NCBI GenBank assembly: GCA_004026145.2
Contig: CP034991.1
Location: forward strand, 10,163,087 to 10,227,086
Source of the DNA: Takifugu bimaculatus
Taxonomy: Eukaryota > Chordata > Actinopteri > Tetraodontiformes > Tetraodontidae
Direction: 5' to 3'
DNA: 64,000 nucleotides
A model generated the notes under the pieces. It was not told the origin of the DNA. It worked only from the letters and a program-made list of their open reading frames with translations, and did not search any database. Positions within the stretch are counted from its first letter, which is position 1. Every line of letters begins with the position of its first letter. This document shows positions 25,965 to 38,600 of this stretch, piece after piece. Position numbers and translations under genes: made by a program.

Positions 25965-26205
25965 GAGTGCCAAAATCCTTGTTCTTCTAGCAAAGTGAGG
26001 ACACTTTGCACAGTGGGACCATTTTGGGTGGTCCCCACCGTGCATTTGAGGACTAAGACATGGTTGAAAGGTTGAGGTTGCAATTGGCTTTAGATTAGGG
26101 TTAGTTTTAGGAGCTAGTTTGGATGTTTAGAATTAAGTTAAGGAGCTGGCTAATGCAATATATCTATAAGAGTCCTCACAAAGATAGAAGTACAAGTGTG
26201 TGTGT
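25965..26205 (+). repeat. TG-microsatellite-associated teleost interspersed repeat, copy C
   Basis: Shows 'aaagtgaggacac', 'ggtccccaccgtgcatttgagg', 'ttagattagggttagtttta', 'gtttggatgtttagaattaag' and 'agtcctcacaaagatagaag', in the same order as copies A and B. It ends in a short TG tract. Confidence 0.6.
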
Positions 26206-27204
26206 TCTAAGTGAACATGATTTACAGCGCCATGTGGGTTATAACTCATTGCAAACCGAATTTCCTGCCCGTGTGGTTCCATCCTTCCATAATGCCCTTG
26301 ACAGAATGGAAAGCACAACTGATGTTCCGTGTCTAAAGACTGACATTTTTGGGTGCGACTTTTGAATCTGGACTTATAAATAGCCCACGTGTAAGCTGCG
26401 TCCATGGTCAAATGAAGACAGTGATAAATTCCACTCTTGCGCTATGAAAAAATCATCTTCAGAATCATTTCAGGTTATTACTTGTAATTATTTATGGATC
26501 ACAACTTGGAACCCCAGGATGATGGCCTAACAAAGCGGTAACCAGAAAGTTTGACCTTATAACAAGACGGGGGACACATTTAACAGGAGACATTCACAGG
26601 CGTTCAGATACTGGAAATAATTGGGAATAAAAATGATAATTACAAAGCTAGTGAGAGAAATAATATAACACATGGAAAATAGTTTATTCTGAATGGTCCC
26701 AGAGGTGAACTCTTTACCTGTTCCCAGTAGCCGAAGGGAACACAGTCCAGGTGATTTTCTCCCTGATAATTAAAGGCTAATTAGTGCCTATAAATAAAGT
26801 CAAACTAAGCTAAACTGTGCTGGCAGATTTATCCTCCCGGAGCCCTGCAGCTGTGTGATATTAGGACCACAGAGAAGCACTGAGCAGATGAGCACTTGAC
26901 CCGCACTCCATGCCAGCATGTGTAACTGTTCACGCGTGATAATGTACAGTTGTAGGAAAGGAATTTCCATCTCACAGGTGTTTGGCCTTTGGAATTTTCC
27001 TTTAAGTCTCTTTGGTCAAGGCCTAGAGCTTCATAGCCTTGAAAGCAATGTCGCGGCGGCAGCAAACGCTCTGGCGATGGCGCCCATATGTGTCTGCTGC
27101 GAAGATGCTGCACTTTCAGGCTGGTCTGGCTGCACAGATGATCGCTCAAATCCAATCTGCGCCTCTGTTCCTTGTTACAGCTGCCGGCCTGCACATCCTC
27201 CCCT
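26206..27204. other. Non-coding stretch, no gene recognised
   Basis: Unique DNA. Frames of 90-120 codons on both strands around 26830-27190 have no recognised domain and overlap each other, so neither is called. Confidence 0.55.
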
Positions 27205-27245
27205 CAAACTGTAGCGACTCTGCTAACCACTGCGCCGCCTTTACA
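27205..27245 (-). repeat. Short fragment of a dispersed teleost repeat
   Basis: The words 'gtagcgactctgctaacca' and 'ctgcgccgcc' are the complement of the widespread fish repeat start 'gcggcacggtggcgcagtgg...ttagcgctgtcgcc'. About 35 recognisable bases only. Confidence 0.4.
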
Positions 27246-27421
27246 GCGTAGCTGTTAAGTTTTAATACAAACTATCAGCGTAAATCAGCACTGACATTTA
27301 TTTGTAAGCATGTGAAGTAGCTGATGGCCTTGTAAGAAAAGCGTATTGTTTCAACATTGACTTTTTTTCCCAGCCTGGTTTTCGAATAACAAACTCGAAG
27401 CAAGGACAAACCTGTAAAGAA

Positions 27422-27449
27422 CCCCCCCCCCACACACACACACACACAC
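27422..27449. repeat. Poly-C tract joined to (CA)n
   Basis: Ten C bases continue into about nine CA units, like the tract at 9082. Confidence 0.85.
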
Positions 27450-28790
27450 GTTTTTGTAATGAGATTTCACAGATTTTATTAATGTCCATTGTTTCTCCTG
27501 AATGAACTCTTCCTACTGACCAGCTGTAGCTCTTATTCCCATTACGATCGTGTTCTTTCATCAGACGCGGTCGATGCACGAGCTGTTTTTTAAGCCCCGA
27601 CGTTGATACGTTCTTACCCATGTGCCATTTCACATGGCATGCAGGCGACATAAATCACCGGTTTCATCACCGTCCTGTGGACAAAGATGAGCGACTCATA
27701 CCACAAAGTCTGTGACAAAACGCTTTGGTTTGACCGGAGGGCCTGCGATCGATTTTAGATGATATCACGGACCCATTCAGCACAGTCGGTTAGCTTACGG
27801 AAATCTTTCAGATCAGTGGATCACTAAAACATGATGGACCGTCTCTGCTGCTGGAGGCCAGCACTGCTCTAATTGCTTTATATTTCTTATCTATTTACTA
27901 TTCTTATCTAATTCCTGTTCTGGGAGAGAGATTGACAACGACCATGACGGCACCTCGGAAGATGCCGTGGTTGGACAGCAGTGTTCTCGTCCAGGACTTC
28001 ACACGTCCTGGTGAGTGAAGGATCGATCAAGTGTGGCAGCCGGTTGAATTCTACTCTTTTGGAAAGGCTTGTGCAGGTTTCAGCTCTCAGCTGCTGCCGA
28101 GGCTGTCCAGGCAGAGCTGCAATATCCCATTTCCGTTCAGATCCGTCTGATTTATGGAATCGGGATATTATGTCCACACGCACAAACGCAGAAACAGGAT
28201 ACTATAAAAGCCGTTAAAAGCTGCCGTGAACATGGATGCATGTAAACACCAACAAGCGACAGGAGAACAAATCACCAACCTGAAGTATAAATCTTTTTCA
28301 AAGTTTCTTTCCCCTCCTTATGATTTCCGGCAGAGATCTTGTGCTATAACATCCACGACCTCTGACCTTTTCTCTCACGACGCAGTGTAAATCTTCAGAA
28401 AAGCTGGAAATCACCTGTAAACAATTCTGCTGCAATTCCGAGTATTTATTGCAGAGATAAAGAATAAATAAAAACAAGATTTAGACAGCTTATGGAAAGA
28501 ATTGTGCATGAGCAGACGAGCGCCTTCCAGCCTGTGTCCTTGTGGGTTTGCGTGCATTTATCTGGCTACAGTACACAAGGGGGAGATGGGTGCAGAGCTG
28601 CCTACAACAACATTAACACGAGCTCGAACGACCCCTAAAAGCGTGCGTGAGGTCATGTGATATTTGGACAGCCTAGTCTAATTTAGCCGGTCATATCTCC
28701 ATCTGCTTTGCTGCGAATTTACCTCGAATGGGAATTGAAAACCGAGATAGGGCAGCTGTATGCGTTTAGAAGCATGGCAGGATCTGCCAG
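27450..28790. other. Non-coding stretch, no gene recognised
   Basis: Unique DNA. A donor-like site (cctg/gtgagt) near 28011 has no supporting acceptor or frame. A small hairpin with 7-base arms lies at about 27992-28012. Confidence 0.55.
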
Positions 28791-28802
28791 CCCCCCCCCC
28801 CC
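28791..28802. repeat. Poly-C tract
   Basis: Twelve consecutive C bases. Confidence 0.85.
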
Positions 28803-29733
28803 TCAGAAGCCAAGATGTGCCCCTCCCTCAGTGTGCCAGTTTGACTCATCTGTTCACCGCATATGCAGTCAGACAGCCTTCTGCCTGTTGAAGGTTCCGG
28901 CTTGGAAACAAAACTTAGTGACCATGAAAACGTGACAACAGTCCACCCGTCAGGTGCATGATCTCTCCGAGTGTTGCAATTCTTAGACGGTTGTTATCAG
29001 TGTTCCGTGTCCCAGGCGGTCCTGGATCCCTGGTCTCACGCTACCTAAGTGGTTTTAAACCCATTTAATAGCAGAGACTCACCCAAAGGTGCACGAGGAG
29101 CCAGTGCGACAGCCTCTGAGAAGCTAACTGAATGTTCACGCCAAAGGGAATGAGCTCTGATTGGTTTATTGTATCGCACCTGTGATTAAGCCCCGCCCTC
29201 GTAAACCATCCACATGACACAGGAGTCTATTTGTACCGGATGGAACTAACAAAATGGGGTTTTGCACTCCTCCGGCAGTGAAAATGCGTAACACAATCGC
29301 ATATGATCTTCAGCAGACCAAAGAAACCCAGCATGTTTTCTTTAGATTTGTACCAAATGCAATCAGAGTGAACTGACCCAATAAACGTCCCCTTCAGCTT
29401 GCATGGTTTTTTTCCTACCAGTGGGATAATCACTGCTCCGGGAATAGACCTGTTTACATGATACATCACCCTCATCTTATATCAAATATAGTTGCATCTC
29501 TGAGGTGACGGCGAGCAAATCAAGATGGTATTTGTGAAATGTGCAACACGTCTCGACGTTGGTGCCCGAGGGGAACGCATGCGCGCACGTCCACCTTGTC
29601 TCCTGCAAGCAAAGCCAACCGTGCCGACGTCAACAACAACACCCGGCAGTCCACCATCTGGGTCTCAGAATGTTTGTGGCGATCATGTGGGCTCGTTTTG
29701 GGCGTCTGTAATGATGGCGCTGGGAGGACAGAA
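28803..29733. other. Non-coding stretch, no gene recognised
   Basis: Unique DNA. On the minus strand, about 29520-29660 reads a short open stretch with LTSARLALLAGDKVDVRA that faintly recalls a C1q/TNF-fold strand. There is no full domain and I do not call a gene. Confidence 0.5.
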
Positions 29734-29814
29734 GAGAGGAGAGGAGAGGAGAGGAGAGGAGAGGAGAGGAGAGGAGAGGAGAGGAGAGAGGAGAGGAGAG
29801 GAGAGGAGAGGAGG
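29734..29814. repeat. (GGAGA)n minisatellite
   Basis: About 16 five-base GGAGA units with one irregular unit. It is purine-only on the plus strand. Because five bases rotate through all frames, it produces arginine/glutamate/glycine-rich open frames on the plus strand and serine/leucine-rich ones on the minus strand. Confidence 0.95.
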
Positions 29815-31039
29815 AGCATCCTGGACCGTCAGAGTCTGCTCCGCTGCGTTCAGGGGCGGCGTGACATTTCTGCTGAGTCACCCAAGACGGCTGTTTGTGA
29901 TGCACACCTCAGAGTCCAGGCTGACCTCGCTGGCGGGTTTAACCAGTGCTGTGCTGACAAACTCCGACTCCCACGTCCCCCCTGAAGCCCAACGATCCAC
30001 CTCATCTCATTTGAGCCAACCAGGGAGCTGCAGCGGTTCTGTGGCGACCCCACGCAGATGCACGCTCAGAAGAAAAGATGCCATGGCTTAGTCATCCAAC
30101 GTCACTCCGCATCCTCGATCTGTTGTGAATATTAATGAGCAAATGTTCCCAGGATCAAGCTGGCATCCAGTTCAGGCCGATGATGGATGGAGCACCAACT
30201 GGGCTATGGCCCTCCTCTTTTTTCCCTCCTCCCTCTGCTTTATTCACATACGCACAGATGATTTATATTTGGACCATTTCCTGCTATCGATCGTCATTCA
30301 ACTTTAAGCTTCGGCGCTGATGTAATTCCTCTCTTTCTGCAGAGAATCAGTGCTTTTTTGTTCTATTTCCCTCTAATTTGCTCTCGTTATCTGATGTTTT
30401 TCTCTCCGATGCTCTTGTTGTCTTTGCATTTTAAAGAGATGAGTTTTAGTAAACGTAAGGGAGGCAACAGGAGTATCTTTCTTCACAGATCAGGGTAGAT
30501 TATACATCTGTAACTATCCTGAATTAACTTTTCTGTCGTTTAAACTTTCAAACTAAAGTTCCGCTATAGTTGTTATGGTCACCAAACCTTTAGTTTGACC
30601 CAACTACTGTACAGTATTTCACCTCAGATTCTGTAGGCATGTAACTGTCGACAGTGCAGGAAAAGGATTTTAACTGGAAAGCTTCAAAGAAGGTATGAAT
30701 CAAAGGGGCAAAGCCATTTTTTTGTCCGGTCCTGCTTACATGCCCGGCATTCTTTCAACGTGTCCTTTTTAAATCCGAATTTGCCATCATTCCGGCCGTC
30801 AAGCAACAGCAACAACAGCACAGCTCCTTGTTTCAACTCTGTCTCGGCTGTTGCCTCCTACACCCCCGTCTTCCTCCAGCAACCTGATTATTTTCAAAGC
30901 TCTGATAAGTGAGTCCTGAGTTCGAGCAGAACGTGGGAGAAAAAGAAAGAAAAGAAACATGGTTGTCCTTCATGGCTCTGACCTTTTGTTGCTTTATTAT
31001 CATTTATCCTCTCTGGACACATTAGAAACAACGGTGTTC

Positions 31040-31041
<2 letters not shown>
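29815..31041. other. Non-coding stretch, no gene recognised
   Basis: Unique DNA. Long frames that run out of the minisatellite up to about 30090 are not supported by any domain. Confidence 0.55.

Positions 31042-31081
<40 letters not shown>
31042..31081. repeat. (CA)n microsatellite
   Basis: Twenty CA units. Confidence 0.95.
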
Positions 31082-31083
<2 letters not shown>

Positions 31084-34007
31084 CACATAAACACAAATGT
31101 GCATTCCAGGCTGTGCGGTGGTTATTAGTCTGGCACCGGTGGAGGGTATGACATCATGAGGCGAACGCCGGTAAACACCCTTGATTGGTGAACAGCTAAC
31201 GCTGCCAAGAGGGTGGGTGTCAGCGCTGGTGGTCCGCAGGATTCTGGCTGGAGAACCGCCCACTGGAGGCCGAACTGAATAACTGCAGCTGAGTCCCTGG
31301 TGAGCCTGAAACAGCACATGTTGGTCTGCTGGGACTGATTAAGCGCTCTTGGGCTCAGGGATGTTTGTTTGAACAAAGGCGACTCGCATCCCAAATCCTT
31401 TTTTAAACGACAGCCCCGCTTTGCAGAGTCGGACAGGCACGATAAATATACAGCCTAGCGACGTTTAACTTGCAAAGTGAAACAGACAGCGGGAGGTGTG
31501 TCACTCTTTAATGTCTTTCAATTTGAGTTTGAAAATGCCTGCGTTCCTGCACGAATCAACACGTTGGAAGGGATTTCCGAAGCTCTCTGCAATCCGGTGG
31601 AGTTATTACAACCAATAATTGTGTTGTTATCCCCACACGCTTATCCTGAAAGCAGCTTAGCATCCTGGAAAAATACCAGGAGCTGCCGCACAAGCGGCAC
31701 GCAGTCAACGGGGAGTCTGAAGCCCAATGTATTAGCATAAAAAAGGCTAACAGCACATTGATTAGGCAATCATCACTTCACCTCTGATGCCCGTAAAAGA
31801 CTGATGATTGGCAGAGAGCTGGAAAGGGTTCATGCACGTTGGAGTGGGTGTGAAAGTGCCCCTCAGATGAGGCTGGTAAATGTGCACCTGCCATAATCAC
31901 CTTTTTAATTTCTAGGTTAAAAAAGGAGAGAAAGCAGAGTCAAACTGCAGCAGTTTGGACTGATTTTAGGGCAGAATCTTTGCTGTGTTTTGCACGTCAG
32001 TCTGTCTAAAAAAAAACAGGCGCCTGCCCCAGGCACACGCTCGAGTTGGACGAGGTCAGATAATTAACCGCGGGTGGAGCACAGATTGCCATCTGCCACA
32101 CCCTTTCAAACGTGGGTACACTCGGTCCTCTGAGGATAGCTCTTGTACCAGCAGAAGACTGGGAGGAGGGAAAGATTGCTTCTCCCTGGGGTCAAGTACT
32201 TAAAGCATGTAACTCTAGCTACGGAAACCATATCAGACTTCAGGACATCCACTTCCACAGCCTACAAATGGACACAGCATTGAGCGTTGACTTTCAAATT
32301 ACTCTGAAATGCTCAGTTGTTGCACCGCCTCTTCACAGACGCGTCTATGTTTATCTGTAATCTCGTAATCTCAGAATCTCTCTGGCATCAGTGGCATGTT
32401 GGGAATCGAAGGGCTGATGCCAGGTGGACGATAGAGGCCAGAACCCAGAGAGACAACAGAAAAATCAGCAACAGACATGATAATATGATGGGGTTAACAC
32501 AGGATGACGCGCATTAATTCAGAAACAAGGCAGATAAGAAGATAATCCCATTACAAACTCTGTGATCTCCAGCGCAAATAGATGATAATGTAAATACACC
32601 TGTAATAAGCGGAAAATCTGGAGCTTCTGAACATATTGCCCATTCCTAATTAGCTGTTAATGTATAATATTATGGATTTACAGGAAATACTCCTCTAGCC
32701 ATGGCAATAATGTTGACTTGAATGTTTTTTTGAAAGTTGGGCTGATTTTCAGGTGAAACGTTGGTCTATTATGCAGCTGTAGTTGCTTTATTTCGGGGCA
32801 TTCTTCTTCAACACTGTCCACTTAAAGAAAAGTGCAGAGAAATGCGTTATGGAAACCACATGTCCAGACACATGGAGGTAAATCTTGAACAGATTCCTAA
32901 TAGTGGAATAATGCATGAACCCGAACAAAGCCATATAGCTTCCTTCTAAACAAATGATTACTAAAAGAAACGTGCGCTTTATATAATCAGGGAGTCATGG
33001 AAAACAGAACATGAGCATGCAAACGTATGGTGTGCTGAATTCTAAAGACCTCAATATGCAGAAAGCAGGAGGCAGATGCTGAGTTTCTCTCTGAAACGCT
33101 TGAACGTTAAAATTAGCATTGCGGCACTTCCCCAAAGGTTTGTCTCAGTTAGACTAAGACGGATGCGCAATCCCAGAACATGCAGGCCCACAAAAGTATC
33201 GCTTTATGTATACCGACAGTTTAAATCTGAAGAATCTGACTGGAGTTTCCTGGCCATGCGCTCCTGCCGTGTTGTGTTTTTGTGTTCTCCCTACATTTAC
33301 ACGGCCGTGTAATTGTTGAACTTAGCAGCGTGTTCATTCATTAGCGAGCGCTTACCTCCGCGGTCCCCCTCCTCATCTTTCTACATTAGCTCTGACAGTA
33401 ATGACTTGCCAGGCCTAACCTATTAACTGGCCTGATGCATGCTGGTGGCAAACCCTCTCTGGCAGCCCAGCTAAAATGGAAAAATGCCATTTCGCCATCC
33501 ACAATCTCTCCCTCTCTCTCTCTCTCCCTCCTCTCTCACCAAGCTGGTCTCTCATCATCATTTATAACTTTTATTTGAATTAAAATGTTCAATCATACTC
33601 GAGGAAGTACGGCCTAACAACACGCAAACACCGACGCGTTTGCCGCCTTTCTCGTGTGACTGACAGACTTAAAAAAATGCCTTTTTAAAATTAAATTACT
33701 TTAGCTGCTGTCAGTTGCTGAAATAGGTGAATTATCCATCTCAGGCAAAAGCATTTTAATGATCTGTGTATCTACGATGGGAGACACAAATTTGGTCTCA
33801 TCTCAACAGTTTGACTATATATTTTCCCCGCTGTTACACAATATGAACCGCTGGTAGTTTTAAACATGTTTTATACATTTTCTGGTGTATTTCGGTGGAA
33901 AGAAGGGTGTTATTTTGGATGCATTCTTCTTGGGGGTGCATTGGCTTTTTAATGCTCTCAGACACATTTGTGGAGACATATGCATGTGGAAATTTGAGCT
34001 TTTAGGA
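31082..34007. other. Non-coding stretch; possible conserved patch
   Basis: No gene recognised. The part at about 32520-32720 (containing cctaattagctgttaatgta) is AT-rich with homeodomain-type words. A (CT)n run lies near 33506-33536. Confidence 0.5.
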
Positions 34008-34022
34008 CCCCCCCCCCCCCCC
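34008..34022. repeat. Poly-C tract (15 bases)
   Basis: Fifteen consecutive C bases. Confidence 0.9.
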
Positions 34023-35654
34023 ATTACTATCCAGAGGGCATACAGGATATACCAGTTTGGCTATATGATTCCTGACTGGCCTGCAGAGATAAGGGAGTCC
34101 AAATAAATCTCCTCTCCTCCAAATGGGTTTCAGTGACAGAGGAAATAAAGAGGTTTTGGTCAGCGAGCCAGATGACTGACGCCTCGGTGCTGCTCCCACC
34201 GTGGTGACCAGCTGATAATCCCAGACTACTACCGGCACTCCTACAAGCTTTCCAACTACCACGAACACGCTGGGAATGCCTGAAGTCATTGAGGATAGTT
34301 TTATTGATCAATAATTTCTGGTTTCTGCAAATCATCCCCCCCAGAAATGGTGCCGTTTGGTACCTGGAACTTGGGTTTCTATACAGCACGGCTCACGTGC
34401 ACGTCGTGCTGAGCTGGGCTTCTCTGTTTCAGCGGTGGCACGGCGCCGGTACGACGGCAACTGTTGGCGTGTGCACATTCGTGATGATGGTCAGTGTGAA
34501 GTGACATCTCGGTGCCGACCGCCGAGCCATCACGCCGCCCAGTTAGCCCCCCTCATCCGCCATGTGCCCCTCCCAAAAGAAGAATGACTGAAGAAGAAGA
34601 AAAGGGGAAGACGTGCAGAGAGGCATAGATGAAGAGAATTCCAGAGCAGAGAGTGTTGAGATCTTATCGGGGATCAGAGATTCTGTCTGAGGCATGGATC
34701 TCTTTGTGAACTCCTGGCGGCCTGACCTGAAATGATTTCAGTGTGTCTCTGGCTGGAGGAAAGATAACCAGGGAAAGATAAAACCCTGGAACAACCTTAT
34801 AATGCATACACCATGTTTCCCATGTACAAAGAGAGGCTGGGCTCTACAGGTTCCCCATACAGATCGTGTAAGGCCCTCTGAAATCCAGTAGGATAGGCTG
34901 ACCTTTGGAGCAGATTGTTTTCCTGGAGAGCAGCTCACAAGCCACATTTTGTAGACTTTTATTGTTAATGGTGGAGCCAGGACCTAATGAAATACAGAGG
35001 AAAAGAGATTAAAATGGATAGTGGGTACTTTACCTCACCATTCAAGCAGGAGGAGGCAGTTTTCTTTACAATAAAATGCCATTTTCGTGTACATACGTGT
35101 GCAAACACTACAACGAATATCTCTGTGGGTGTTTGAATGAGGCGAGATTCCATCCTCACGTGAGCAACTGACAAAACAAAAGGACGGACGAAACAGGCAA
35201 TCATCTGAAAACACAGAACACGGCGACTACAACAAGGCAATTTCCCCCTTCGTTATTAAATCTTCTTATAAGGACCGAGCAGTGGATGTGCACGATGTAA
35301 ATACCACAGACCCAAGAGACACAATATCATTACTGCGATTGCTCTAATTAAATCAGCTGTGCACGCCGCTGTTCCAGCTGCTGGTAGTTTGAGTGTTTGC
35401 AGGGTCCCTTCAGCCATCAGCCCCCGCCCAGGATGGATTGCGAGCCTGTTGAGGTTCGGTTATGGCTTCTTTTTTCACAGAACTGTGATTACACGGGGGT
35501 TTTCCTGGGTTCACGGGCAGACACATCTGCATTTATCATCAATTTAAGTTGATACGATCCACGCTTGGATCACATGACAGGCTGTCACAGACTTGTGCAG
35601 CTAGCAGAGTTGACTCAAATGCTGTTTGGAGACATTAGAGGGTTTGTTTGGGGA
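34023..35654. other. Non-coding stretch, no gene recognised
   Basis: Unique DNA with only short chance frames. Confidence 0.55.
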
Positions 35655-35672
35655 TTTTTTTTTTTTTTTTTT
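35655..35672. repeat. Poly-T tract (18 bases)
   Basis: Eighteen consecutive T bases. Confidence 0.9.
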
Positions 35673-38600
35673 CGCGTAGCAGCGCTGTTAGCCACTGTTG
35701 ATTGTCCCTCGAGGAGTAATGCGATGCCGTTGTGCGAAGGCTTCGCCCTGAGAGCGGTTCTTATCTTCAGTGGCTCTGCAAAACTCCAGCTGTTGTTTAA
35801 TTGGCTGCTGGGGTGGGTGAACAGCAAATACCTCCCAGTTGTGCCCTGTTCAGTAATGAAGACGCGGTAATGTATGGCAGGGGGCCAGACACTCCGTCAG
35901 TTCGCTCTGGTAAACAGAAACATGCCGGTGAGGTTTTTTGAACCTTTCTCCTCTGAGGTAGAGGATTTCGAGGTCTTTGCTGCCACCATCATTGTATGTC
36001 TAGTTAATTGCCTGAGCCACACTGCGTGCACTCGAGTCTATGCCTATATGTGCGGATTTCTGTCCACATGAGTTTTAGCACCATTGCGTGACGTCTCAGC
36101 GTCAGTTTTGAAGTGAAACGCGCGCTGTAGTTTTAGACTGTACGTCTCAGGTTCGGTCCGCTTTGGGGCGTCCTCAGAATGGGCCCCCACAGACTGATTT
36201 GGGGAATTCATCTAATTGCTGCAGTCATGATAGCCCCTATTAGCATTTCCATTGACCGCCTGAAAAAGCACAAATTCATGGATGGATAAATGTAAAGATT
36301 GCTTTGATGTGGTTTCCTGCTTTGCTGTGATTATTTAGATGTGTCATGGGTTTAGATTAGGAACGTTATACTGCAGTAGGATAATATTTCATTGCTATGA
36401 GGTCACAATACTGCTCACAAGGCTGCCCCGTCTTCCCTTAGCTACTGCTTCTGCTGCATTACTGCCTCCTTCATCTGATGAGGTGCAGTTGTTCTGGGAG
36501 GCACTGCAGTCATTTTCACATTAGTGGTTCTTGTTCCCCACCAGACATCACTGATCGGTCTGACTTTAAATAGTTTAATCAGGGTTAATCATCATTTACG
36601 CAATTAACTGAGGCAAAGGAAATGAAGCCGTCACATCAATCACATCCTTAGATCTTCCTTTCATATGCTACAGGTTAGCAGAACACTTGCCCAACAACAA
36701 CAACCACAACAAGCCTACGGATCACTGCCCAAACTGAATCGGAGTGATGGACGCTCGTTGGTGCCCCCAGCACTCGTTCCTGAGTGGGGTTTTGACTCGG
36801 GGAGACACTCAGTGTGAATGAAAGACATTTACTGCTCTCAGCCAGCTGTGCGGGGAAAGTTGGTGTGTTGTTCACATCAAACACTAACAGCCTCAGCTCA
36901 CTGCAGGAGCCGCCGCCGAGTTCTTACTCTATTGAACACGGTTTTAAAAAAAAGGGATCTTGACACTCTTATCGTGAGTGCATTATCTGGCCTTTTCTCC
37001 ATTTCTCACCTCCTATGTGCAGATTTATCACTCGCTTTGTTAGGACCCACTGATCCATCCTTGGCTGGGCACTTAGATCAGTGTCAAACTGCAAACTGAA
37101 ATGTCACTTTACCTTCCTTCAGACGCTCGTCACTTCAGGACCAGGCTCATCAGCAGGCTGCACCAGGAGGAAGGTGTCACAGAGGCGATTCTCACACCAT
37201 CTCACATTCAGATCTTTCTCACCCGTCTGCATTAAGTGTCATGCCTGGGGTTTCGGTGGCTAAAGGTCCAGACTCACACGAGGAACGGCGAACACGAGCC
37301 AAACAGACAGAACGGCGCTCGGACCGACTGCGGGAACACACACCTGCAGCAGAGAGGGTGGGTAATTTTAGAGCTGTTACACCTGCAGTAGTTTCCTCCT
37401 CTCGCACGTTCCTTCTTCCTCACCTGTCAACTCAAGAGAAGGTTAACATTCACAGCAAGGAAAGGAACCATTTGCAGGTGCGGGCACAAGATCACATCCT
37501 GCCCTTTTCCAAAAGGGTTAAAAAGATGAAGAAACCCACATGATAAGGTCCATTTTTAGAAGCTAGGAGATAAAAAAGCGGCAATTAATTCTTAAGAATT
37601 TGCAGATAGTGCATATCAAAGGATGCATATGCTCAGAATTAAGTGGTAAAAGAGTCTTATTGATAGAAGGACTTATTTTAGGACTGCAGCTTAGCTGCAA
37701 ATGATTGCTCCAACTTCTGACCCAAGTATGAGAGCAAGTATGATTCAAAATGGATCATTTATGGCTCTCTCGCTGTTTTGTTCTGATCATTTATTACAGG
37801 GAATCTGTGAGGTGCTACCTTTCTTAAAATCAGCCAGTCAGGATCACATTTAGCAAGATGCTGGGGGGGGACAAATCACACAACAAGATGCTCAGAAATA
37901 TGTTCACGTCCTGGACTCATCACACTTTCAGAATGATTCACACCGGCTCACGTCATTTGTTGCAGTTATCAAACATGGTTTTAGATGTTTGGAGGTGTGG
38001 ATTTTTGCCGCGGAGGAAATTTGAGCATTTGGACCACAGCATCTGGCGCGTGTAGGAGGGTCTGAGCAGGAAGTGAGGCTGAACATATGCACTCTTTCTG
38101 AGCACCTCGCGTGCACATTTATCTGGTAAACTAAAAAAAGAGCATCTAATTGGTGACAAGTGTTGAGCAGTGATCCCCACCGTGTTCATATTGGAAGTGT
38201 CAGAAATGTTCATAGTCACATGCAGAAATCCCCACTGCTGCTGTCAATGAGGAGTTATTACATTTTAATAGACTTGTACTCGCTACATTCAGTCCAAAAC
38301 TCTCCAGATAATTCACAGAAATTATATTATACGGTTTATATAATAGATGTACCTTCCACTCCAGCTAAATGTTATTGTTGGCAGACGCTCAAACCCCGAT
38401 AACATGTAATAGATAGTTTAGAATACTTAATAATTGAATTACTAATTTCTGTGAAATACCACTGTGGTATATGTGTTATTTATCTGATTATTGTGTTGGA
38501 GCCTTAAATTCCCAAGATCACAAACTGGGCATCAATATGGGGTCCATTTATATCTGAAGGTCAGATCTCAGCTGCTGCTGCTCGTCGATTACGTTTGGGC

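Noticed and set aside
29525..30091. 188- and 148-codon overlapping frames
   Set aside because: Both depend on the GGAGA array, whose five-base unit is open in all plus frames. No domain is seen on either side.
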